Assembly: GCF_017873855.1 (NCBI RefSeq)
Contig: NZ_JAGGKR010000001.1
Span: 1,803,529 to 1,867,528, forward strand
Direction of reading: 5' to 3'
Origin: Methanolinea mesophila
GTDB lineage: Archaea > Halobacteriota > Methanomicrobia > Methanomicrobiales > Methanospirillaceae
DNA: 64,000 bases
Both the position numbers and the translations under genes were made by a program. The stretch's first letter is position 1. Each line of letters begins with the position of its first letter. The notes beneath the pieces were generated by a model. It had not been told where the DNA came from, did not search any database, and saw only the letters and a list, made by a program, of their open reading frames with translations. Shown in pieces: positions 14,289 to 23,400 of this stretch.

Positions 14289-14846
14289 ATGTGGTCTTCC
14301 CGGAGGGTGCCTGTTCTTTCCGGACGGGTAGGATTCTTCATACTTACTACGCTGTTCATTCTCGTAATTCCCGGCATTTGCGTGGCATCGACGCCCCCAA
14401 TCTCGCCATCGCTTCTTTTAAACATGTCAGATGATCCTGCGGACCCGGACGCTTCGTATTCGTTACAGTTTACCTGGAACGGGTACGTCCCGGAAAATCT
14501 CCCCCCAGAATACATTGTCGTCGAAGTGTATGACGTGATGGACGGCGAAAGGCTGGGCTCGTTTTCGGTTCCTCGTGAAAACCCTGCGTGCGAGCCGGAA
14601 CATCCGTGTACCTACGGTTCAACGGTCGACATGGGGATACTGCCCTCCGGGGAGTTCATGCTGGTCGGCTACGATCCCCTCTCGGGAGCGACGGCCCGCC
14701 AACAGATATCCGTCTCCCCCCACGGAGATGGCAATGAGGAATTTCTCGACCGGGTCGAACCGGAGCCGGCATTTTTCTTCGTATCGGGGATTCTCATGAT
14801 TCTCCTGGTGATTATCCTCGCAATCCTCGTGGGGCGTAAAAAATAG
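14289..14846 (+). CDS. Exported protein with C-terminal membrane anchor (185 residues)
   Basis: The product has an N-terminal signal or anchor (GRVGFFILTTLFILVIPGIC), an extracellular domain of about 120 residues with a probable beta-sandwich (SYSLQFTWNGYVPENLPPEY), and a C-terminal membrane helix (FFFVSGILMILLVIILAILV) ended by GRKK. This is the common plan of small archaeal surface proteins anchored by the C-terminus. Two cysteines (CEPEHPC) could form a disulfide. The family is not recognised. ATG at 14289 directly follows an AT-rich promoter-like sequence, so it may be leaderless. It is monocistronic as far as can be seen. Confidence 0.7.
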   Translation: MWSSRRVPVLSGRVGFFILTTLFILVIPGICVASTPPISPSLLLNMSDDPADPDASYSLQFTWNGYVPENLPPEYIVVEVYDVMDGERLGSFSVPRENPACEPEHPCTYGSTVDMGILPSGEFMLVGYDPLSGATARQQISVSPHGDGNEEFLDRVEPEPAFFFVSGILMILLVIILAILVGRKK

Positions 14847-14955
14847 GAGTGGGACCGATTGCAGAGCGCCAGCGACTCATACCCGAAAGGGCAAGCCTTT
14901 CGGCTACCTCGTCCGGACAGACCAGGTACGTGAAGAACGAGACCAGAGGATTGGA

Positions 14956-15948
14956 ATGAAACATCCGGGAAGAACCCCGCCCTTCCGTGGACCCGACGGC
15001 GAGCCGATGCCGGACAGCATCGCCGAGATCCGCTACCTCCGTCTCGGAGGGATCGACCAGTGGGTGATGATGCGGGGCGAGCACATCACAAACCCTCCGC
15101 TGGTGTTTCTGCACGGGGGTCCCGGGTTTACCGAGACAAGTCTTTTCCGTCATTTCAATGCCCCGCTTGAGAAGATATTCACCGTCGTGTGCTGGGACCA
15201 GCGGGGCGCCGGAAAATCGTTCGACCCCACAATTCCCCGATCTTCGATGAACGTGGAACAGTTCATCTCCGATCTCGACGAACTGGTCGAGGCGGTACGG
15301 ACCCGCACCGGGCAGGACCGGGTGGCACTATTCGGACACTCCTGGGGCTCTGCGCTCGGCGTGCTCTATTCTGCACGTTTTCCGGAAAAAGTCTCTGCCT
15401 ACGTCGGGAGCGGGCAGATCGGAGACTGGCAGGAGGGTGAAAAGTTATCGTACTCATTCGCACTCGCAGAAGCGCAGCGCCAGGGCAACCGCAAGGCGGA
15501 ACGAGCACTTCAGGCGATCGGCCCGCCTCCGCACGATTCCCGGAGCCTGATGACGGAACGTACCTGGCTGCAACGGCTCGAAGGACATCTTGGCATACGA
15601 TCCATGTGGGAGATGGGACGGGTGCTTCTCGGCGGGCCGGAGGCCTCTGTCTTTGATCTGCCGGCCATCGTGCGTGGGTTCCGTTTCTCTCTTGACGCCA
15701 TGTGGAGGGAGGTTTCGTGCCTTAACCTGATAGCGCGTGCACCCGTTCTGAAGATGCCGGTATTCTTTTTCCTGGGCCGCAATGACCACTGGGTCCCCCC
15801 GGAGACGAGCATGGCCTATTTCGAGTCACTCGCGGCTCCCTCGAAAAAACTGGTATGGTTCGAGGAGTCCGGGCACGAGCCGTTTGTCGATGAACCAGAG
15901 AAATTCAACGCGGCAATGGCTGAGCTGGTGAGACCGGTCACGGTGTGA
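14956..15948 (+). CDS. Proline iminopeptidase-like alpha/beta hydrolase (peptidase family S33)
   Basis: The 330-residue protein carries the S33 hallmark set: oxyanion-hole motif HGGPG at 53-57, DQRGAGKS at 81-88, nucleophile Ser129 in GHSWGS, acid Asp277 in GRNDHWV and base His307 in SGHEPF. Prolyl iminopeptidases release N-terminal proline from peptides, but the HGGPG subgroup also includes other amidases and esterases, so the substrate is not certain. It has no signal peptide, so it acts in the cytosol. ATG at 14956 is preceded by GAGGATTGG. The gene stands alone and is followed by a hairpin that separates it from the convergent marker 8-like gene. Confidence 0.85.
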   Translation: MKHPGRTPPFRGPDGEPMPDSIAEIRYLRLGGIDQWVMMRGEHITNPPLVFLHGGPGFTETSLFRHFNAPLEKIFTVVCWDQRGAGKSFDPTIPRSSMNVEQFISDLDELVEAVRTRTGQDRVALFGHSWGSALGVLYSARFPEKVSAYVGSGQIGDWQEGEKLSYSFALAEAQRQGNRKAERALQAIGPPPHDSRSLMTERTWLQRLEGHLGIRSMWEMGRVLLGGPEASVFDLPAIVRGFRFSLDAMWREVSCLNLIARAPVLKMPVFFFLGRNDHWVPPETSMAYFESLAAPSKKLVWFEESGHEPFVDEPEKFNAAMAELVRPVTV

Positions 15949-15966
15949 CAGGAAGATTAAAATCGC

Positions 15967-15988
15967 CCCGGGTCTTCATTGACCCGGG
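15967..15988. terminator. Hairpin between convergent genes
   Basis: CCCGGGT at 15967-15973 and ACCCGGG at 15982-15988 form a perfect 7-bp stem with an 8-base loop, 19 bases after the hydrolase stop. A T-rich stretch (TTTCTTTTTAATT) lies some 25 bases on, close to the end of the opposing gene, so it could serve both directions. Confidence 0.5.
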
Positions 15989-16060
15989 TTCCGGGCATTT
16001 AACTGAAATTTCTTTTTAATTCCATGGCCTGGAATTTCCCGGATGCACCCGAACGCCCCA

Positions 16061-16921
16061 TCAGACGAGCGGTTCCGGCTGTTGCCCGGCAAGTGCAGGG
16101 AGCCGCGGGGTCTTTACCAGGACCGGAGCGTCACTCTGCCGGATCTTCTCCAGGATCATTTCTTTTCCCCTCCTGGTCATTGCGAATATCGGCACCGTGT
16201 CTCCGGCCTGCAGCAGGGCTTTGCCCCCCGCGATCTCCCGGATGGTCCCGGACGCACAGGTGGTGACCAGGTCGCACGACGACGACAGCAGCTCCGCCTC
16301 CCTGCGATCCAACCCGGTGACATGCACCCCGAACAGGAATGCCCCGGGGAACCGATCCCTTATCTTCGAAGCCTCTTCAGGGATTGCGACGGTGACCGCG
16401 ACCTTCGTGTATCCCATTTCGTATGCACGGGCTACCCCGGAGAACTGATCCAGGGAGGCGTGGACTTCGTCCAGTACTATCCCGCCGTTCTCCTTGATCC
16501 TCCGGATGACGTCCGGATAGGCAACCGTCTTTACCAGGCCGGACATTCTGCCCCCAATACCCTGCACGAGCGCAGGGTTCGTCGCGATAACGGTCCCCGC
16601 CCCGTCGGAGGCAAGGACCACGGCGTCGAGCATGTCGGCGGAAAGGCCAAAACTAAGGATTTCCGAAGCCCCGAACCCGACGAACGGCCGGGTATCGGTG
16701 ACTTCCCGTCCCGGGGTGCACATCCCCCATGCGTGAATCCGGTGTTCGATATTCGCCTTCACTGATTCCCTGTCGATCGCCGAAAGAGGGAATGCAAATT
16801 TTCTTGTCAGCGGGCAGGAGGTGATCCGTGCGTCCCCGACCTCCGTCACCACGCCGTTCCGGATAATCACCCGGCACCTGCCGATCGCTTCAAGGATATG
16901 TTCGTCGTTGTGTTCTGTCAT
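16061..16921 (-). CDS. Methanogenesis marker 8 family protein (DUF2099)
   Basis: Start ATG 16921 (MTEHNDEHILEAIGRCRVII); an upstream extension in the same frame is arginine- and proline-rich and looks untranslated. The 286-residue product matches what I know of the DUF2099/COG4022 family: GVVTEVGDARITSCPL and FGLSADMLDAVVLASDGAGT are typical segments, and a conserved CTPGRE cysteine is present. Members occur almost only in methanogens and their relatives. The biochemical role is not established. The gene is followed after 97 bases upstream by the SAM methyltransferase gene on the same strand, so the two may be co-transcribed. Confidence 0.72.
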   Translation of the reverse strand: MTEHNDEHILEAIGRCRVIIRNGVVTEVGDARITSCPLTRKFAFPLSAIDRESVKANIEHRIHAWGMCTPGREVTDTRPFVGFGASEILSFGLSADMLDAVVLASDGAGTVIATNPALVQGIGGRMSGLVKTVAYPDVIRRIKENGGIVLDEVHASLDQFSGVARAYEMGYTKVAVTVAIPEEASKIRDRFPGAFLFGVHVTGLDRREAELLSSSCDLVTTCASGTIREIAGGKALLQAGDTVPIFAMTRRGKEMILEKIRQSDAPVLVKTPRLPALAGQQPEPLV

Positions 16922-17018
16922 CGGGCATCCTGCGGTACATACCAGTCGGCATAGAGGGTCATGAGGTGTTGGATCGATCCCTGATCGCTCCCGCACCCGG
17001 GAGAATGGAGTGCAGTCT

Positions 17019-17867
17019 TCAGAGCCGTGCGGTCGATATCCGTATCCAGCCGTCACCATCGGTGGGGAAATACCGGTTTTCCCCGGTCCGGAGCCACTCC
17101 ATCTCGTTCATCGCGTGGTGCCGGACCTGCCCGCCCCCGGCGGAGATGAGCATCCGCACCATCTCATCCGGGCAGTAGGTAACGGTTTTTTTGACATTGC
17201 AATCCCGGTGGATGATAGACCAGATCCCCCGGGAGATGTAGCGCCGGTCTTCCCTGACCAGCCTGCAGGGGAGCAGCGAGTCCAGGATCACCGTGTTCTG
17301 CCCGGATTTCGAGGTGAAGCGGGACAGGACTCCGGAAGAGATTTCAGGCGGGAGATAGTAGGATATCCCTTCGAATACGATGATTGTGGGCCGGTCCGGA
17401 TAAAACGCCCCGGTATCCGCGACCGCATCCCTCGTCCCCCCGGGGTCGTAGAGGTCTGCCTCGACGCATCGTATCCTTTGTGCGGCGGTTGGGGCTACTT
17501 CCCGGTAGATCCGTGCTTTCTCCTCCATCCCCGCAATATCCGTCTCAATCACCGATACAATCACCCCCGGGCAGCGCTCGAGGAGTTCGAGGGCAAGCGG
17601 GGATTTTCCCGAGGCAAGGATAAGGATCTGGCAGGGAAATCCCCTCGAATTGATGATGGTCGAGGCAATGTGCCGTATGAACCATTTCCGGTTCATCATT
17701 ACTTCAGGATACCATGGGCAGACCGCATCGCATTCCTGCCTCATCCGTTGTCCTGCCGAGAGGTCGAGACGGGCGACGAACGAAGAGGCGATGCCCGTTC
17801 GGTACAGATCCTTCGCCCAGTCCATCACCAGCGCCGCGGTAGGTTCGAGCTCCAGGGACCCGGACAT
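17019..17867 (-). CDS. Class I SAM-dependent methyltransferase, leucine carboxymethyltransferase-like (PPM/LCMT group)
   Basis: The 282-residue protein has the layout of the LCMT/TcmP O-methyltransferase group: motif I region (PCQILILASGKSPLALELL) with an atypical, glycine-poor loop, the acidic end of strand 2 (VSVIETDIAGMEEKARIY), a motif with CVEADLYDPGG for adenine binding, and IIVFEGISYYLPPEI, which corresponds to the conserved E-G-x-x-x-Y-L catalytic segment of LCMTs. Substrate unknown. In methanogens related genes are uncharacterised. ATG at 17867; the gene points away from the VIT-like gene at 18135, leaving a 267-base divergent promoter region. Possible coupling with the downstream marker 8-like gene. 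Confidence 0.72.
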   Translation of the reverse strand: MSGSLELEPTAALVMDWAKDLYRTGIASSFVARLDLSAGQRMRQECDAVCPWYPEVMMNRKWFIRHIASTIINSRGFPCQILILASGKSPLALELLERCPGVIVSVIETDIAGMEEKARIYREVAPTAAQRIRCVEADLYDPGGTRDAVADTGAFYPDRPTIIVFEGISYYLPPEISSGVLSRFTSKSGQNTVILDSLLPCRLVREDRRYISRGIWSIIHRDCNVKKTVTYCPDEMVRMLISAGGGQVRHHAMNEMEWLRTGENRYFPTDGDGWIRISTARL

Positions 17868-18134
17868 TATCGTGAGGAAAGATCTGGCACCCCTGTTATT
17901 TACACCTGTTGGGGCAATGGTATCCGGTAAAAATCCGGTCGGTGAAATCGGGCTGTCCCTGATCCTGTCGGCCTAATTTCCCGACTTACGGGAACAGCGG
18001 AAGAAGGCCCACAGAAATCGACCGGGCCGATCGGTATATTCAATTTTAACCTGCAATAGTACATGGAACGCGTGCGATCTTGTCCAGCTTGCTAAATGAC
18101 CAGGGTTTGCGGAATGAACGGGCAGGAGGAGAGG

Positions 18135-18803
18135 ATGAGATTTAAGGGCATCCCATTCTTACAGGAGAACCTCTCTCTCGGGAACAGGCTCTCGGAATGT
18201 TTCTACGGGGTGTTCATGGTGGTGATCATCACCGGGCTCATCAATACGGGCCTCCCTCCCACGGAGAGTACGCTCCGCATCCTCCTCATCGTGGCGCTTG
18301 GAGTGAACGTCTCGTGGGGGATCATCGACGGGGTGACCGCGATGTACGGGGGGCTGGTGAACCGTGCGGATTATCTCCGCATCGCCAATGCATACCGGGA
18401 CGATCCCGGAAGTCCTGAAAAGAGGGATGCAGTCGCGAGATCCCTGCAGGGGACCATGGTCGAGAACCTGACAGGAGAAGAACAGTCGGGAGTGATCGAC
18501 ATGATCGGTGCCGGAACACCCGTGACGGACAAAAAATTCCCTGCGACCCTTTCGGACTGGAAAGTCGCGATTGCCACGCTTCTCATCGACTTTGCGCTCA
18601 TCTTCCCGGTTATCATCCCCTATTTCCTTATCGATACGGTCCGGATGGCGGTGTTCGTATCCCATACGATCGCCATCGTGCTCCTCGGCGGGATCGCAAT
18701 GGTCTGGGCCGGAAAACTCGGCCTCAATACCTGGAAGGCGGGGATAACCATCGCGATCATCTCATCTGTCGCGATATATTCCACATATCTCATCGGGTGG
18801 TGA
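18135..18803 (+). CDS. VIT1/CCC1-like integral membrane protein
   Basis: ATG 18135 is chosen because AGGAGG lies five bases upstream; in-frame ATGs at 18096 and 18114 lack this. The 222-residue protein has five likely membrane helices in a 2+3 pattern: LSECFYGVFMVVIITGLINT and LRILLIVALGVNVSWGIIDG, then a cytosolic helical domain of about 60 residues, then three helices (ATLLIDFALIFPVIIPYF and two more to the C-terminus). This is the plan of the VIT1/CCC1 Fe2+/Mn2+ transporter superfamily, although the metal-binding residues typical of ferritin-like inserts are not evident. Function as a metal carrier is therefore tentative. Confidence 0.6.
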   Translation: MRFKGIPFLQENLSLGNRLSECFYGVFMVVIITGLINTGLPPTESTLRILLIVALGVNVSWGIIDGVTAMYGGLVNRADYLRIANAYRDDPGSPEKRDAVARSLQGTMVENLTGEEQSGVIDMIGAGTPVTDKKFPATLSDWKVAIATLLIDFALIFPVIIPYFLIDTVRMAVFVSHTIAIVLLGGIAMVWAGKLGLNTWKAGITIAIISSVAIYSTYLIGW

Positions 18804-18853
18804 GATCCCCGGGGCACCATCACCAAGCCAATTATTGCGGACCGCCGGGCCGG

Positions 18854-20326
18854 TCAGGAAAGTGCTCTCCCCATCCTGATCACTTCCCGCACGAGCAGAT
18901 CGAAGTCGTCACACCGGCTGCGGTGATTGGTTATCGCGACATGCAGGTATTTGCTGCCCCGGATAGTAACGGAGGAAGGAACTGCGATCCCCTGCTCCTG
19001 GAGTTCACATTCGATCTGCTTGTTCAACTGATCGAGCCTCTCTTTGCTGATGCCGGGCCGGGCATACCGGAAATTCACGATGTTGAGGGAGACCGGCAGT
19101 GCAAGTTCCAGCTCCGGCGCTGCATCGACGAGTGTGCCCAGGTAATGCGCCTGTTCAATGTTCTGCTGGATTACCTGCCCGTACTTGGCGGTCCCCTGCT
19201 CTTTGATCGTCATCCATGCCTTGAGAGCATGGAAGCCTCGCGAGAGCTCAAAACCGTAATCCGAAAGCCATGGAACATCGACACCGGTCAACCCGCGGTC
19301 GCCTTCCCCATGGGCGAGGTACGTCGGGGTAAGAGAGAATGCCTGACGGTGCAGGTCTGCGTCACGGACAAGAATGCACCCGATCGGGTACTGCAGGTAC
19401 ATCCACTTATGAAGATCGAATGCAAGAGAATCCGCCCGGTTCATTCCCGTAACAAGATGTCGGTAGTCGGGAGCGATGGCGGCCCATGCCCCGAAGGCGC
19501 CATCTACGTGGAACCAGCATTTTTCCATCGCACAGATATCCGCGATGGAATCGAGGTCGTCGATGGCGGCGGTATTGGTCGTCCCGGCAACCCCGACCAC
19601 ACAAAGCGGGAGAAGCCCGGCACTGCGATCTTCTTTGATCAGTGACTTAAGTGCTTCAAGGTCCATCTGCAGGGATCCCGTTACCGGCACCCGGCGTAAT
19701 GAATCGCATCCCAGACCGAGCAGTTCTACGGCCTTCTGGATCGAGGAATGGGCCTCGTCCGAACAATAGACGGTCATCCCGGAAGGTGTGTCCCGGAGAC
19801 CGTGGGTACGCACGTCGAATCCGGCCCTCGTGTTCCGGGCGACGGCCAGGGCGATGAGATTCGATGCGGAGCAGCCGCTGGTAAGGAGACCGCTGGACTC
19901 CCGGGGATAGTTGAGCATTTCCTTGCACCAGTCGAGCACCTGCATCTCGACATAATTGTTGCTCTGATAGGCAAATGCCCCGCTCACTGCGTCGGTCGAG
20001 GCCGCGAGCAGTTCTGCCAACATCCCCATAACAGTCCCCGATCCCGTGACCCATCCCCAATAGCGCGGGTGGCTGTTGCCGATCTGGAAGGGAAGGACGG
20101 TATCGAGATACTCCTGGTACACGCGTTCCGGCGGAGTGGGTTCTGGCGGAGCATGCTGCCTGAAATGGGATTTTATCTCCGGTGGAGCATGCTGCCAGAC
20201 AGGGCGATCCCGCAGGGTAATGATATAATCAAGTACATCGTCCATCATCCGGTGTCCGAGCGCACGCATGGAGTCCCAGTCCTCGGGATCCAGGGTCTTT
20301 TCGTGAGCACGCCCTCGGGTGCTCAT
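18854..20326 (-). CDS. Group II PLP-dependent amino acid decarboxylase (aromatic amino acid decarboxylase-like)
   Basis: The 490-residue protein has the group II decarboxylase features: an N-terminal helix domain, substrate/PLP stacking His193 (SDEAHSS), PLP-binding Asp275 (WFHVDGAFGAW) and Schiff-base Lys307 in FDLHKWMY. Length and motif order match aromatic-L-amino-acid decarboxylases rather than the shorter archaeal tyrosine/aspartate decarboxylase MfnA. Products could be amines or, in some homologues, aldehydes. The start ATG follows GGGGAGA. An odd detail is an imperfect direct repeat HAPPE...HAPPE at residues 46-62. The gene is alone between the VIT-like gene (convergent) and the large exoprotein. 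Confidence 0.85.
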   Translation of the reverse strand: MSTRGRAHEKTLDPEDWDSMRALGHRMMDDVLDYIITLRDRPVWQHAPPEIKSHFRQHAPPEPTPPERVYQEYLDTVLPFQIGNSHPRYWGWVTGSGTVMGMLAELLAASTDAVSGAFAYQSNNYVEMQVLDWCKEMLNYPRESSGLLTSGCSASNLIALAVARNTRAGFDVRTHGLRDTPSGMTVYCSDEAHSSIQKAVELLGLGCDSLRRVPVTGSLQMDLEALKSLIKEDRSAGLLPLCVVGVAGTTNTAAIDDLDSIADICAMEKCWFHVDGAFGAWAAIAPDYRHLVTGMNRADSLAFDLHKWMYLQYPIGCILVRDADLHRQAFSLTPTYLAHGEGDRGLTGVDVPWLSDYGFELSRGFHALKAWMTIKEQGTAKYGQVIQQNIEQAHYLGTLVDAAPELELALPVSLNIVNFRYARPGISKERLDQLNKQIECELQEQGIAVPSSVTIRGSKYLHVAITNHRSRCDDFDLLVREVIRMGRALS

Positions 20327-20496
20327 GGGAGTATCTCCCCTGACCCGGTCGTCAATGAAATTCCCAACAGAACTGCCGGCATAATTTCCAATTAGGAAAA
20401 ATCAACGCATATCCTTTTTGATATGGGTCGGACACGGGCAGGAGTGGATCTGATTCTCCCACGGCGGTCCGGTCGGCAGGATAATGAAAAATGAAA

Positions 20497-23400
20497 TTAT
20501 GCCCTGTTCACGACGATCGTACCGGTGGAGACAGAACTCTGCAGCGATGCGAAATCTGAATTGATACGGAGAATGGTCAGGGTTACCTTGTACGTGCCCG
20601 GGAACCGGTAGGTATGGACAGAGTGTGCGGTAGTCGATTTGAACCCGTCCCCGAAATCGTACGTGTAATAGGTGGGGTTTCCGCTTGACTCATCGCTAAA
20701 GGAGACTGTCAGGGGAGCGGGCCCCTCCATCGGCGACGCGGTGAACGCTGCTTCCGGTGGCGGGCTTATTGCACGGAAAACCGTAATGGCGCCGGGTTTT
20801 CTTGCAACGCTCGTCAGGAAAGTCATTTTTCCAGGATCATACTTCGAGATGGTCTCGGTGATCGTATACGTCCCGGGGAACCGGTAGGTATAGATTACGT
20901 CCGGACCCTTCGCAGTGAACCCGTCCCCGAAATTATATACGATCCTGCTCGGATTGCCGACAGACCTGTCTATGCAATGCACCGTCAGGGGTGCGGAACC
21001 GGTGACAGGGCTCACGGTGAAGTCCGCCTTGAACAGGGGTTGCCCACCCACTGTGATGTAATCCGGCTTGACCATGGTGTTGTCCTGGCAGGCCGTATTG
21101 GTCTCGTGGAGACTGACCGTATAGCTCCCCGGGGACGTGTAGGTATGGACCGGGTTCTCCTCTTCGGAATATGTTCCATCGCCGAAACTCCAGTTCCAGG
21201 CCTGTGCAATCCCCACAGAGCGACTCTCGAAGCCGACCGTCAGGGGAGCGGCCCCATCCGTGACGTTCGCGGTGAAATCTGCGATCAAAGGCTCCTTCGG
21301 GGCGGTGAGGTTCGCCCAGAGGTCCACCACCTCGTCCTTTGCAGGGTACCGCGTATTATTCTGGGTCAGGGCGAAATATCCGCACTTTTTCACGGTATAT
21401 GTCCATACCGGTGTGCAGGTAGTGCAGGTCTCGACCAGGAGGGTGCCATTTTGTATGGTCCCTTCGAACCAGTCGCCGTTGAAGTATACCTCCGCGCCGT
21501 CGACGTTCGAATGGACCAGGTAATAGGCCTTGCCGCCGCCTATCGGGGGCAGGTGTTCCATTGCACGGATATACCCCGGTTGTTCGAAACTGTGTGAACC
21601 GGCACTGTTGCTCACGGTGAGCGTGACGTTGTAGGTTCCGCTGTAGGTATAGGTGTGAACGGGATTCTGTTCGGTCGCATTCGGTGACCCGTCACCAAAG
21701 TCCCACTGGAATGCCATGGGCGGCGAACCGGTGGATGAATCAATGAACTGGACGGTCAGCGGGACAAATCCAAACGTCTCGTTCGCGGTGAAGTTCGCCA
21801 CCGGGGTGAGGGGAGACAGCACGGCATTCACGGTGGTCGTCTTTCCTGCAGTAACCGTCACAGTCCCGGTATAATTCATGTAACCTGCAAGTACCAGTTC
21901 CACGGTATGATCGCCGGCAGTGATCCCAGCCAGTTCCTGCGAGGTGACAAAGCCTGTGTCGCTCCCGTCGAGGAAGATCGCTGCGCCGAAGGGAGTCGAG
22001 GTCACCCAGATCTTCCCGGTGGTGGGCGCGAGCCCGACGTCGAGGCCGGAGAGTTGAGGGGGGCTGTTCACCATTGTGCTGGCCGCAGGCGAATATCCGT
22101 CTGCTTCCACCCAGACCCGGTAGGACCCTTCCTCCACGTCCCATTGGTATAGGCCTGCTTCACCGGTGGTGAGCGGGTTCTGGTCAGGAGTCATCGGCGG
22201 AGTGGCGAGTCCTGTCGGGACATTTACCCAGTTCCCCTCATCATCAGGCCACTGGAGCCAGACCTCGGCACCCTCGATCCGCTGCCCCCCGGTGGAGTCA
22301 TAGATGTATCCCGCGGGCTCGATTTTGAAGGGGAATGTGATTCCGGAAATGATGCATCCCGGTGTCTCGTAGGTGACGGTGGCTGATCCGTAACGGGGAT
22401 AGAAGGTGGCCGTATAATTCCAGTACTGGGGTCCCCCGGTCATCGGTGCGGCGATGTCCGGTCCGCCGTCATCGATATGGAACAGGATATTCACCGGTGT
22501 ATCGGGGGAGCAGAGGGTCTGGTTATAAGAGAACATAACAGGGTCACGCCAGTACACCGTCGGGGTGCCCCACGGGTCCGGTACGGAGGGGGTGATCGAG
22601 CAACCCGGTGGTGTCCATGCACTTTTCAGGGTCGTCGAGGTCGAAGCGATATTGTCACCGTATTGGGTTTCCGGCGTGCTGGTGGTAATGTTTGCGGTGT
22701 TGTTCAGGACCGTGCCGTAGGCAACCGATGAAGGAATACGAACTGTAAGGGACTGCGTGCCGGTGGAGAGCGGAGGAATGCTCCCGAGATCCCACGTCAC
22801 TGTCCTTGCAGTTTCATCATAGACAGGACTTCCGGATCCGGACAGATACTCGACCGAAGGCGGAAGAAAATCTTTCAGGACCACGTTCTCCGCGGAACTA
22901 TTTCCCTGGTTCCGGTAGAACAAAGAATAATCCATCATGCTCGCATTCTCATAGAAAACGGGGCCCAATTTCCCGAGCATCAGGTTGGTGGTGCCTGGTG
23001 AGGAGCCGAGTGCATAGACATTTCCGTCGAAACTTCCGAAGTAGACCCGGCCATCGGAAACCGCCGGGCTGGAATACACGACACTTCCGGTCGGGTAGTT
23101 CCAGATCTGCTCGCCGGTTTCGGCATCCAGGGCGTAGAGTGTGTGATCCCAGCTTCCGACGTACACGATACCATTGGCGAGTGTCGGGCTGGAATAGACC
23201 ACACTGCCCGTGGTGTAGTTCCAGATCTTCTCCCCTGTCAGGGCGTCCAGCGCGTATACGTTGTTGTCGTTGCTCCCGATGTAGACCACGCCATCCGCGA
23301 CTGCCGGGCTCGAATCCATCTCGCTTTCGCTCCCTATCGCAGACCTCCAGATCTCCTGGCCTGTGAGGGTATCGAGGGCATAGGCATTACCATCCCAGCT

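Noticed and set aside
16043-16765. Plus-strand frame opposite the marker 8-like gene
   Set aside because: Shadow of a conserved minus-strand gene; proline/glycine/arginine-rich.
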